Positions 16,267 through 23,503 of a stretch of 29,911 nucleotides of DNA are shown here, one piece after another. Made by a program: the position numbers and the translations under genes. Each line of letters begins with the position of its first letter. The stretch's first letter is position 1. The notes under the pieces were generated by a model. The model saw only the letters and a program-made list of their open reading frames with translations, did no database searches and had not been told where the DNA came from. This stretch comes from a virus. The DNA is taken from the IMG/VR virus record IMGVR_UViG_3300002123_000018, positions 7,381 through 37,291 of that record. One strand, written 5' to 3'.

Positions 16267-16896
16267 TTATCTTGTATCTTGGCTCATCTCAATAACACTA
16301 ATTGCAGGATAGATGCTTTTCTTAATCACGTCAACTTGATAATATTCTCCAGAACGTGCTTGGAACCTATCTAACAATTTTATGTTCTCTCCGCTCGCTA
16401 TGTACATCTCTATTCTCGATACTGTCAGCAGGCCAAGCTCATCTCGGTCTGATAATTGATTGCCGGATACCTCAACCAACACACTATTAATTCCGGCTTT
16501 AATAGATTCCCATATTTGAACTTTATGATACGTCTGATCTTCCCAAACTTCACCTGATGATCGTAAAATCTCACCACTAACAATATTTGCTTTAAGAAAT
16601 TGTGTTTCGTAAATAACAATAGAATCCTGAAACATATCAGGAATTTTTGAAGCAACAAGAACCCTTTTACTATTGCTAAGTTCAAGAACATCCCCTTCTA
16701 CAACTATTGTATCATACGACAATGCCCCTTCAAGTATTGTCTCTTTTGCAAAAGCTGATGGATTTCCAATTCCTGAAGAAGCTTTTGGAATATCATAGAT
16801 TAAAAATTCCCCCGAGAAATTGCCTGTGTCTCTCCTTGTGATAAAAGAAACCCCAACATCTTCTAAGGCTTTTTTTACATCGGCTCCAACAGACAC
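16267..16896 (-). CDS. Head-closure / head stopper-type protein
   Basis: A 209-residue protein with a GTG start (GAGGA upstream, no in-frame ATG nearby). Mostly beta strand: EFLIYDIPKA, ETILEGALSYDTIVVEGDVL, KVQIWESIKAGINSVLVEVS and ARSGEYYQVDVIKKSIYPAI. The strand, loop and final G-x-Y-Y-x-V-x-x-I pattern fits head stopper proteins (SPP1 gp16-like, gpFII-like) that close the connector after DNA packaging. It lies directly after the helical adaptor-like gene and before the inserted cassette. No strong motif; assignment rests on position and fold pattern. Confidence 0.58.
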   Translation of the reverse strand: MSVGADVKKALEDVGVSFITRRDTGNFSGEFLIYDIPKASSGIGNPSAFAKETILEGALSYDTIVVEGDVLELSNSKRVLVASKIPDMFQDSIVIYETQFLKANIVSGEILRSSGEVWEDQTYHKVQIWESIKAGINSVLVEVSGNQLSDRDELGLLTVSRIEMYIASGENIKLLDRFQARSGEYYQVDVIKKSIYPAISVIEMSQDTR

Positions 16897-16901
16897 TTTT
16901 A

Positions 16902-17357
16902 TTAATCCTCTTCATTTGGATGTACACTTACTAAAATCTCAGAACAAGAAGAAACATCTCTTCCTAAAGCATCATAAGCAAATCCTGCTCCTACTACATG
17001 CGAAAACATTTGATATGCTGATACATTTGCAAATTTATAAGGATCATCATCCATTGCCTGTCTAAACTCATCATCCATTGCCTGAACAATGGATTGAAGA
17101 TTTTTAAACTTGTCTTGTAATGAAAGTTGCTTGAATTTAAAAGACAAAAGATTTTCTGCTAGAAGAGCAAAAAATAAAGCCCGCTTAGTTCGCTTAATCA
17201 GCCATAGGATTTGAAAGTCGTCAGATGTAGGGAAAATAAACGGGCTCAATTCCCTTTGAGCATTTGAAATTGCATCAGTATAATCATCCTCAACAAAATT
17301 GGAAGAAAGAGCTTTTAACTCTCTCTTAATCAATATAACAGCATCAGAAGAAGTCAT
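16902..17357 (-). CDS. Head-tail connector (adaptor) protein
   Basis: A 151-residue, almost fully helical protein: SSDAVILIKRELKALSSNF, then DDYTDAISNAQREL, TKRALFFALLAENLLSFKF and DKFKNLQSIVQAMDDEFRQA. This is the usual look of gp6/gp15-type connector proteins that bind the portal ring. Order (capsid, small genes, connector, stopper) agrees. The start ATG 17357 lies one base after the previous stop and has only a weak upstream AAGAAAG site, so it probably depends on coupling. Confidence 0.68.
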   Translation of the reverse strand: MTSSDAVILIKRELKALSSNFVEDDYTDAISNAQRELSPFIFPTSDDFQILWLIKRTKRALFFALLAENLLSFKFKQLSLQDKFKNLQSIVQAMDDEFRQAMDDDPYKFANVSAYQMFSHVVGAGFAYDALGRDVSSCSEILVSVHPNEED

Positions 17358-17358
17358 C

Positions 17359-17622
17359 TTACTTTACTTTCTTCTTTAATTTAACAGCAGATTTAACACT
17401 TACTTCTTCTTTGGCTTCTTGATTACTTCCTTCTTTGGCTTCTTCCCTGTTTTCTTCTGTCCCATTAACAACCTCCTTATCTATCTCAAGTATTCGCACA
17501 CAACGAACATCCTTCAATAAACCTTGCAGGTCAGCGGGAAAAGGAGCAGAATAAACTCCTCCTTTTTCCCACACCTGCCCACCTTTGACTGTCACCAGTA
17601 ATTGTATCTTTTTAATATTCAT
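17359..17622 (-). CDS. Hypothetical head-region protein
   Basis: An 87-residue protein with a strong AAGGAGG ribosome binding site. The first 50 residues are mixed strand and loop (IQLLVTVKGGQVWEKGGVYS), the rest is a highly charged Glu/Lys tail with two similar short units (EEAKEGSNQEAKEE) ending KLKKKVK. No family recognised. It sits between the capsid-associated protein and the connector gene, where many siphophages carry a small gene of unknown role. Confidence 0.6.
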   Translation of the reverse strand: MNIKKIQLLVTVKGGQVWEKGGVYSAPFPADLQGLLKDVRCVRILEIDKEVVNGTEENREEAKEGSNQEAKEEVSVKSAVKLKKKVK

Positions 17623-17641
17623 TTCTGATTGCCCTCCTTCT

Positions 17642-18133
17642 TTAAATATCAGGCTCTACTTCAACAACAATACCGGGACTCTGAATCTTTTCAGTAGGAC
17701 TTCCGCTGCCTGAATAGATAGCTGTCCAATCTAAAACATCCCCGATAACAAATGAAGCAGTTGCCTGATTTATAACAGGTTGAATTATCCCTGTATCCCC
17801 TGCTTCTGCCCACGTAGTCTTTTGACCTATTGTAGCAGACTCCCCTGAAACATGACCAATAGATGGCTTCGTTGTGAAAATTGAAACCTTATTAATAGTC
17901 ACTTCTCCAGAAAATCTAGGAGTATCAGCAACAGAAGCAGACGATCCGTCTTTAGCAACAGAAAGAATTACATTTGTAACTCTGCCCTTAAATCGAGCAA
18001 TTCCAAGAGGTCTGCTAACAGAAGCAGCAAACTCACCTGAAATTATATCAGTAAAAGGAGTTAAAACTTCCGTTGCCACCTGTTTTCTAAAATCAGAAGA
18101 AGGAAGTGGCCCTTGATAACCTTTTCTTGCCAT
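17642..18133 (-). CDS. Capsid-associated structural protein
   Basis: A 163-residue, beta-rich protein just after the major capsid gene, with AGAAGGAGGTAGATAA before ATG. Small residues and short strands dominate (VTNVILSVAKDGSS, GEVTINKVSIFTTKPS). The FVIGDVLDW segment (residues 128-136) recalls FVVGDDL and FVVGETL in the decoration and capsid genes nearby, which suggests a common small beta fold. No catalytic motif. A capsid decoration, cement or spike role is likely, but this is inferred from position and composition. Confidence 0.6.
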   Translation of the reverse strand: MARKGYQGPLPSSDFRKQVATEVLTPFTDIISGEFAASVSRPLGIARFKGRVTNVILSVAKDGSSASVADTPRFSGEVTINKVSIFTTKPSIGHVSGESATIGQKTTWAEAGDTGIIQPVINQATASFVIGDVLDWTAIYSGSGSPTEKIQSPGIVVEVEPDI

Positions 18134-18150
18134 TTATCTACCTCCTTCTA

Positions 18151-19374
18151 TTAAGTTACCGTCAGAACATAGATTGCATCCCTATTAAGCAGAACCGGCA
18201 AACCCTTATTCTGAACACGCAGCCAAATGCCATCTGGATCCCAAGTAGTCTCAGTATCAATTTGCATTCCCCTTAAACGATTAAGACCAAAAGGAGCCCG
18301 AATAAACTTAGCTATTTTCTGTCCTTCAACCGCAGAAGCAAACATACAAAACTTTGTTTTATCAAGGAATTTGCGAGTCATAGTGACCTTATCTTCCCCT
18401 GATTTGAAAGACGCTGTAGGAGCAGACGACACAGTAACCGTTCCAGCCTCAACATCTATAGAAGCAATCGTTTCATCTTCATATGTGCCTGCTGAAATGT
18501 CATGAAATCTCAAAGTTTCCCCTACAACAAAGTCCGTAGCATCATCTACACTTACAGACGTGGTAGAAGCTCCTGTAACTTTTGCAGTCAACCACGCAGA
18601 AATTACATACTGCTCATCATAGATCATTAGATTAGGAATATTCAGCAAAGAACCAAGAACTGCCACCGGACGGGTAAACAAATCCCCCTGACCGAAAGTA
18701 GATTTTGAGAGCAAGGTCTGAATTCCCTTATCCATAATCAACATCTGTAGAACTTCAGTCGTACACAAAGCATAATCAATCTTTGCCCCTATCGAATTCT
18801 GAAGAACTAACTGAGCATCCATGATGTCCTGAAGAACATTCACAGACGAACCCGTATCCCACTGATATGCAGCAGCAAGAGTCACAAGATTTGCAGAAGG
18901 AACACTATAATCAAGGGAGATTTTTACTCCGCCGGGAGCGGAATAAGTCATTGTTCCGCCTGAAAGCATTTGAGCAAACATCCACTCTTTACGACGATCA
19001 CAACGATTCCGCAACATCAAAGTCTCTCTTGCAAGACGAGCCTGAGAAGAAAAATACTGATCAACAGTTCCCTCTTTGCGAAGGTTATTCAGGAACACTT
19101 CATCAAAGTACATCTTCTCTTTCCAGTAAGCTGTCATAGCTGATTCCTGTTTCACCCCTATAGGAGCAACAGTTTGAGAAGGAGCACCAGGAGCAGCAAA
19201 TGGTGTCATCCCTCTATTCCCTACCTGACTTTCCCACTTAATTGTATCTGAATCTGCATCTTCTTCAGAAAACATATTCATCAAAACCAAATTGGGAGAA
19301 GTCGTGAACGCGGTTATTAGTCCCTGAAGTCGCTCAAGTCTTAGATCAGGAATATCACTTTTACCTGTCGGCAT
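18151..19374 (-). CDS. Major capsid protein, lambda gpE type
   Basis: A 407-residue protein with AAAAAGGAGGTGAATTC before ATG. The N-terminus (MPTGKSDIPDLRLERLQGLI) and the segments TIKWESQVGNRGMTPFAAPG, MTAYWKEKMYFDEVFLNNL, RRKEWMFAQMLSGG, and the C-terminal TTWDPDGIWLRVQNKGLPVL follow the lambda gpE (Phage_cap_E) family, an HK97-fold coat protein. The family normally has about 340-350 residues; the extra length is a clear insert at residues 262-334, a small beta-rich domain with DFVVGETLRFHD. It forms the icosahedral shell after scaffold-directed assembly and proteolysis. Confidence 0.9.
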   Translation of the reverse strand: MPTGKSDIPDLRLERLQGLITAFTTSPNLVLMNMFSEEDADSDTIKWESQVGNRGMTPFAAPGAPSQTVAPIGVKQESAMTAYWKEKMYFDEVFLNNLRKEGTVDQYFSSQARLARETLMLRNRCDRRKEWMFAQMLSGGTMTYSAPGGVKISLDYSVPSANLVTLAAAYQWDTGSSVNVLQDIMDAQLVLQNSIGAKIDYALCTTEVLQMLIMDKGIQTLLSKSTFGQGDLFTRPVAVLGSLLNIPNLMIYDEQYVISAWLTAKVTGASTTSVSVDDATDFVVGETLRFHDISAGTYEDETIASIDVEAGTVTVSSAPTASFKSGEDKVTMTRKFLDKTKFCMFASAVEGQKIAKFIRAPFGLNRLRGMQIDTETTWDPDGIWLRVQNKGLPVLLNRDAIYVLTVT

Positions 19375-19392
19375 GTAGAATTCACCTCCTTT

Positions 19393-20091
19393 TTATTTAA
19401 TTACAAGCAAATTACCGTTGCTAGTAGCAGAAATATCCGTCTTAGCAGCAGCATCAAGTCCTTCACAACTTCCCTCATACAAAATAGCATTGGACAACAG
19501 CATTGGAGCTAACGCCCCTTTAGCATTTACACCTGTTCCAGTATCAACTGAACTCATTAAAATGCCTGCACAGTCACTCCAACCATTCGTATTGTCAGCA
19601 CCCATTTCAACATGAACAGCACCGCTCAAAGCAACAGTGATGCCCGTCGTAATATTTGCTGTTGCAGTGATCTTTGCCATATGAACATGCGTTGTCCGGT
19701 CGATTGCAGTAATTGCACCCATGTTTACTGCACTTGACGTTGCTGAATCAGTATCATATGCAATCAGATCATCCCCAACAACAAATTTGTAGCTATCCTC
19801 CATCGTTACATAACAAAACAAAGCAGCAGTTCCATCAGAAACAATGAAAGCATTTGCTTTCTGAATCTCACTAGAAGAATCAGGAACAGAAGGAGCATAA
19901 GGAACATACTTCCCAACATTACCGGCAGCACTCACATTCTTTGCAAGAGGAGTACCTGCCCTTAATATACCATATCCCGCTGCAATAGTTACTTCTCTTA
20001 TCAAAGCGTTTTCGGGATTAGAATAAAAAAGTCTCTTGTAAGAGCCTTCTGCACCCTGAACCTGATAAGGAGTTTCTCCATGTATCGTCAT
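19393..20091 (-). CDS. Head decoration protein-like (gpD-type)
   Basis: A 232-residue protein between the protease/scaffold and the capsid genes, the usual place of lambda gene D. AAAAAGGAGGTGAGC precedes ATG. Residues 30-100 (IREVTIAAGYGILRAGTPLA, then GKYVPY and AFIVSDG) resemble the decoration protein fold, in which a G-x-x-L-x-x-G-T-x-L motif precedes the strand region. FVVGDDLIAY (103-112) begins a second small beta unit. Decoration proteins stabilise the expanded capsid shell. At 232 residues it is twice lambda gpD, so it probably has an extra beta domain. Confidence 0.65.
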   Translation of the reverse strand: MTIHGETPYQVQGAEGSYKRLFYSNPENALIREVTIAAGYGILRAGTPLAKNVSAAGNVGKYVPYAPSVPDSSSEIQKANAFIVSDGTAALFCYVTMEDSYKFVVGDDLIAYDTDSATSSAVNMGAITAIDRTTHVHMAKITATANITTGITVALSGAVHVEMGADNTNGWSDCAGILMSSVDTGTGVNAKGALAPMLLSNAILYEGSCEGLDAAAKTDISATSNGNLLVIK

Positions 20092-20114
20092 CTAAAGCTC
20101 ACCTCCTTTTTATA

Positions 20115-21257
20115 TTATTGAATTGTCTGACCAGCTAACTTAGCCATGTCCTTTATCCAAACATTATCAGCTACGAACTGAGCAGTTTGTCCCTCTACTT
20201 CTTTTTGAGTAAAGCCCATCCCAATGATAGATTTGCTCACTCCGCCCTTCGTCCAATCTGCAATCTCTGCATCAATAGCAGCAGCAAACGCAGTTTCATC
20301 AAAACCCGCCTCTGAAACAAATTTCACATAAGATACATGTGCCTGTACCTTAGCAAAAAGATGTTCAGGAATATCAGAAGAAGCAAGTTTGCTAGCCCAA
20401 ATAGAATCAGCCTTTGCTTTCCTCTCCCCCTCTTTCCGAATCAATTCAGTCTTTTCAAAAGAAAGAATCTTCTCGGACTGCTGAGAAACCACTGTGCTCA
20501 ATTCCGTCAATTTAGCAGTAAGAGGAGTTTCAATCTCCGTCTTAACTTCCAGCTTAACAGAATCTCTTGCTTCCTGCATCAATGCAGAGTAAGCAGCTAA
20601 ATCTTTTTCCTTCAACTCTTTTAAGTCCACTCTAGTCACCTCCTTTGATTTATTATTCTCCACTTCTTCCTCTTCTGAATCAAAGAGGTCTTCTTTTTTC
20701 AGAAAATCAACTTCAATCTCTTCCTGTTCATCAGAAAGAGCTTTCGATTTTGTATTAGGATCAGCTCCGAACACACAAACTGAAGTTTCCATATAAGACC
20801 ATTTACGCCAAACAGTACCCGGCCCCTTTAAAGTATGCCCATTTACCTCAACACTTTCCCCTTCTGCAATATCCTCCAGAATTGTAGGTCTTCCCTGAAT
20901 ACTTGCCTGGTAAGGAAAGCCCGCTTTACTATTTTCTTGAAAAGCTAAAGATTCAGGAGTGTTTAAAAAAGACATACTCTTAATAGAAAGTTGACCATTG
21001 TCGATCAAAGGCTTCGTTGAAAAACCAACCTTTGCCATTACACTGTGTTGCTCTAAAACAGGATAAAATTTTTGTGCAAACAGAGCTCCACTTACATCAA
21101 TTGCAAAATTTCCCCAGTACCAATGCTGAAAGGGCTTTCCCGAATAAGCAAGAATGTCAACATTCCCTTCAGCATCTACCTTAGCAAAGGCGTCTGAATC
21201 CGTAAAACTAAAAGCGGAAACAGGAACAGTTTGTTTTCCCTTTTTGTCTTTGTTCAT
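20115..21257 (-). CDS. Prohead protease fused to scaffold
   Basis: A 380-residue protein. Residues 1-175 are a head maturation serine protease of the Mu gpI/herpes assemblin fold: His71 in YPVLEQHSVM and Ser119 in GFPYQASIQG are the likely catalytic pair, and ETSVCVFGADPNTKS is the conserved segment after the last strand. Residues about 180-380 are charged and helical (EVTRVDLKELKEKDLAAYSA, then VVSQQSEKILSFEKTELIRK), as in a scaffold that guides capsid assembly and is then cut. A good sigma70 promoter (21281-21309) lies upstream, giving a separate transcript for protease, decoration and capsid genes. Confidence 0.88.
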   Translation of the reverse strand: MNKDKKGKQTVPVSAFSFTDSDAFAKVDAEGNVDILAYSGKPFQHWYWGNFAIDVSGALFAQKFYPVLEQHSVMAKVGFSTKPLIDNGQLSIKSMSFLNTPESLAFQENSKAGFPYQASIQGRPTILEDIAEGESVEVNGHTLKGPGTVWRKWSYMETSVCVFGADPNTKSKALSDEQEEIEVDFLKKEDLFDSEEEEVENNKSKEVTRVDLKELKEKDLAAYSALMQEARDSVKLEVKTEIETPLTAKLTELSTVVSQQSEKILSFEKTELIRKEGERKAKADSIWASKLASSDIPEHLFAKVQAHVSYVKFVSEAGFDETAFAAAIDAEIADWTKGGVSKSIIGMGFTQKEVEGQTAQFVADNVWIKDMAKLAGQTIQ

Positions 21258-21280
21258 GCTCTCTACCCCCGTTGATTATT

Positions 21281-21309
21281 CTATTACACTTATTTAAAAC
21301 CACTGTCAA
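21281..21309 (-). promoter_or_regulatory. Sigma70-type promoter before the protease/scaffold gene
   Basis: Minus-strand TTGACA at 21309-21304 and TAATAG at 21286-21281 are exactly 17 nt apart, in the gap before the ATG at 21257. Upstream an AAATAAAATTTTATTT palindrome (about 21307-21324) covers part of the -35 region; it may be a weak regulator or simply AT-rich. Confidence 0.65.
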
Positions 21310-21322
21310 ATAAAATTTTATT

Positions 21323-21655
21323 TTAAGACAATTCAGTAATAAACAAAGTTCCTATTTCTCCAGAAACAGAAGCCTGTGCTCCGATTCTAGTATGTTCCCC
21401 AACATTAAATAATTGAGGAACATTTGCAGCTAGGTAAAAACCTTCCCCGCTCTTTGCAACAATGGAAGCATCTCCTATATCAAAATTGCAAGCTACTGTA
21501 GGTGTTACCTCCACAATCATTGTTGTTAAGTCAACTGATGTTCTTGCGTTTGGAAGACCGCTAAGTGTCATTTTCTGTGCAACTGTGGGTTTTAACACTC
21601 CTTGAATTGCTTCCCCATGTCCATCAGCAACAAAACTAGGTCTTATCTTACTCAT
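21323..21655 (-). CDS. Hypothetical structural protein after portal
   Basis: A 110-residue protein whose ATG overlaps the end of the portal gene by 8 nt and has AAAGGAGGAGCAA in front. Beta-rich, without membrane segment: TTMIVEVTPTVACNFDIGDA, then FYLAANVPQLFNVGEHTRIG and a last strand IGTLFITELS. Proteins of this form (ending ITEL-S) are often found between portal and protease genes in siphophages, with no known role. A small virion component is the best guess. Confidence 0.6.
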   Translation of the reverse strand: MSKIRPSFVADGHGEAIQGVLKPTVAQKMTLSGLPNARTSVDLTTMIVEVTPTVACNFDIGDASIVAKSGEGFYLAANVPQLFNVGEHTRIGAQASVSGEIGTLFITELS

Positions 21656-23273
21656 TTGCTCCTCCTTTTGCTTTTTTCTTCAATGTGGGTTTTATTGCAT
21701 TTGGTTCTAATTGCTGATTACCTGCATCCACAGGAGGAGCAAGTTCAGGGTAGATTTCTTCTTCTGTCTGTTGTTCTAACCTCATTTTCTTATAATTGCC
21801 AAACCCAAGTTTCTTAGCAATCCTTTGATTAGGTATTCCTAGCGTATCATAAAGAGAACCGTGCTTAACTCCGAGCAATGCAGAAGCTTTATCAGCCGAA
21901 TCATTAATTTCAGAAGCAGGAAATTGAATCTCAATCAAAAATTCAGGCTTTTTCTTTACATTCTCAAATACCGGTTCCCCTCCTTTCTTAAAGTCAATTG
22001 CTTCTCTCCTCTTAAACTCAGAAGGAAAACTTCCAACTGCTGACTTCAAAAAGAAAATAGCACTAAATAAATCATGCTTCAAATATCGTTCAAAATAAGA
22101 TAATTCATCAGCAGTACGATCAGACATTGGCCCTCTGCTTGCTTTAACAGAAGCAAATGTGCCTTTTGATTGCCCGGTAGCAATATCTTCAGGTTCATTT
22201 AATCCTGAAGTTATCATATGAAGTATGTCTGTGTCTGAATCAGAAATCTTTGGCAGATTAGGATTAGAAGCTACCATTTTCATTCCAGGAGGAAGAATAA
22301 TAGTAGAGCCAGGAGACTTCTTCGCCATAATCCCCGTCTTCCGTCTATCCTCATCTGTCATGCCCAACCAAGTTCTAAATGCTTTTGGGTCTTCAATTGT
22401 TACAATCCATAAATAAGAACCAGAAGACTTCTTATGATCAATCTCATACTTCTTTAATTGCTCATAAAAATTCAACCATTCAATGACTGTTCTTAAATAA
22501 GGAATGTTTCGATCAGAAATAAAAGAACGATCCCAAGAAACAATAAACCTTTTAAATCCGCCTATTCCTTTAAACTTTGTTTTTGGGGTCTTGCTGTTCT
22601 GTAATAATTCTTCACTTATTGCTCCTGCTCCTACAGCTCCTTTTATTTCACTAAGAATATTAGGATACCGAGCAACATTTATAGAGGGAATTTGTTCATT
22701 AACTGCCAAACCATTAACATCCTGTCCATTTACATTATAAATAACAGGCATTAATGTTTTTGAAGGATGATAAAGAATACCGTCCTTACATCCTGTTCCC
22801 CCCGAAATAACACCGGGATCAACAAAATCTATTTCAATAAATGAATCATCATGGACGGTCAGATTAAGAAAAAGCTCCCCTTCAATGATTGCTCTTCCAA
22901 CATACTTAGGAAGAAAATTATAAAGCCTATTTCTCTGATCATAGTATTCTTCATCAATAACATCTTGAATCTCTCGTAACTCAGAAGTGATTTCAAATCC
23001 GAATCCTGCATGTCTTCCCACTTCTCCACGAACAGCCGTATTTAAATGAGGAGAAGTATTGAATTTGTTCCAACACTCTTCTTGTAATTGTTCTCTTGTG
23101 TATTTTATGTACTTATCTTTTCCGGAGATAGAAAAACCATCTGCATCTTTAGAACTATCCACTTCTACACCTGAACCATACTGTAAAGGCAAAGAAAAAG
23201 AAAGTAGAGCTAGATCATCATCAGAAAGCTTATTGAGAGCTTGTAAAGAAGAATTTACTTTTTGTTTAACCAT
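21648..23273 (-). CDS. Portal protein
   Basis: A 541-residue protein directly after the terminase block and before the protease. ATG 23273 is used, with GAGAGGAAACAAT as ribosome binding site; a TTG 15 nt upstream would place that site inside the gene. Features of lambda-type portals: an N-terminal acidic/polar part, ECWNKFNTSPHLNTAVRGEV, PKYVGRAIIEGELFLNLTVH, then VDPGVI, and a central INVARYPNILSEIKG segment followed by HMITSGLNEPEDIATGQSKG, the region that faces the clip and stem. It forms the dodecameric DNA channel at the head vertex. It has its own promoter. Confidence 0.85.
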   Translation of the reverse strand: MVKQKVNSSLQALNKLSDDDLALLSFSLPLQYGSGVEVDSSKDADGFSISGKDKYIKYTREQLQEECWNKFNTSPHLNTAVRGEVGRHAGFGFEITSELREIQDVIDEEYYDQRNRLYNFLPKYVGRAIIEGELFLNLTVHDDSFIEIDFVDPGVISGGTGCKDGILYHPSKTLMPVIYNVNGQDVNGLAVNEQIPSINVARYPNILSEIKGAVGAGAISEELLQNSKTPKTKFKGIGGFKRFIVSWDRSFISDRNIPYLRTVIEWLNFYEQLKKYEIDHKKSSGSYLWIVTIEDPKAFRTWLGMTDEDRRKTGIMAKKSPGSTIILPPGMKMVASNPNLPKISDSDTDILHMITSGLNEPEDIATGQSKGTFASVKASRGPMSDRTADELSYFERYLKHDLFSAIFFLKSAVGSFPSEFKRREAIDFKKGGEPVFENVKKKPEFLIEIQFPASEINDSADKASALLGVKHGSLYDTLGIPNQRIAKKLGFGNYKKMRLEQQTEEEIYPELAPPVDAGNQQLEPNAIKPTLKKKAKGGANE

Positions 23274-23302
23274 ATTGTTTCCTCTCAAAGTCTAGTGAGA
23301 AA

Positions 23303-23331
23303 ACAATAGTAGGGTTTGCTGCCAAAGTCAA
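23303..23331 (-). promoter_or_regulatory. Sigma70-type promoter before the portal gene
   Basis: Minus strand: TTGACT at 23331-23326, a 17-nt spacer, TATTGT at 23308-23303. The portal start codon is 30 nt downstream of the -10 end (23303 to 23273). This allows expression of the portal and downstream genes separately from the terminases. Confidence 0.55.
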
Positions 23332-23385
23332 GAAAAGATTGCTTTTTCTTAAAAAATCTTAGTTTTACCTATTTTCTAAGCCTTT

Positions 23386-23490
23386 TTACCTTAAAATAAA
23401 AGGAATTTTCTTTCTTTTAACAGGCCCGCGTTTCTTATACTGCCAATTGTAAATTAAGAAAAAACCTAACAATTTGATTAGAAAACCCAT
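23386..23490 (-). CDS. Small membrane-type protein, 34 residues
   Basis: A 34-residue frame beginning at ATG 23490 with AAAGGAGG 6 nt upstream, just 13 nt after the terminase stop, so the start signal is as strong as those of neighbouring genes. It encodes a short hydrophobic helix (MGFLIKLLGFFLIYN) and then a basic tail (KKRG, KRKK). Such small basic membrane proteins occur in phages, but no family is recognised. Because the frame is short, it may be spurious, yet ribosome binding site and spacing favour a gene. Confidence 0.6.
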   Translation of the reverse strand: MGFLIKLLGFFLIYNWQYKKRGPVKRKKIPFILR

Positions 23491-23503
23491 CTTGTGCCTC
23501 CTT

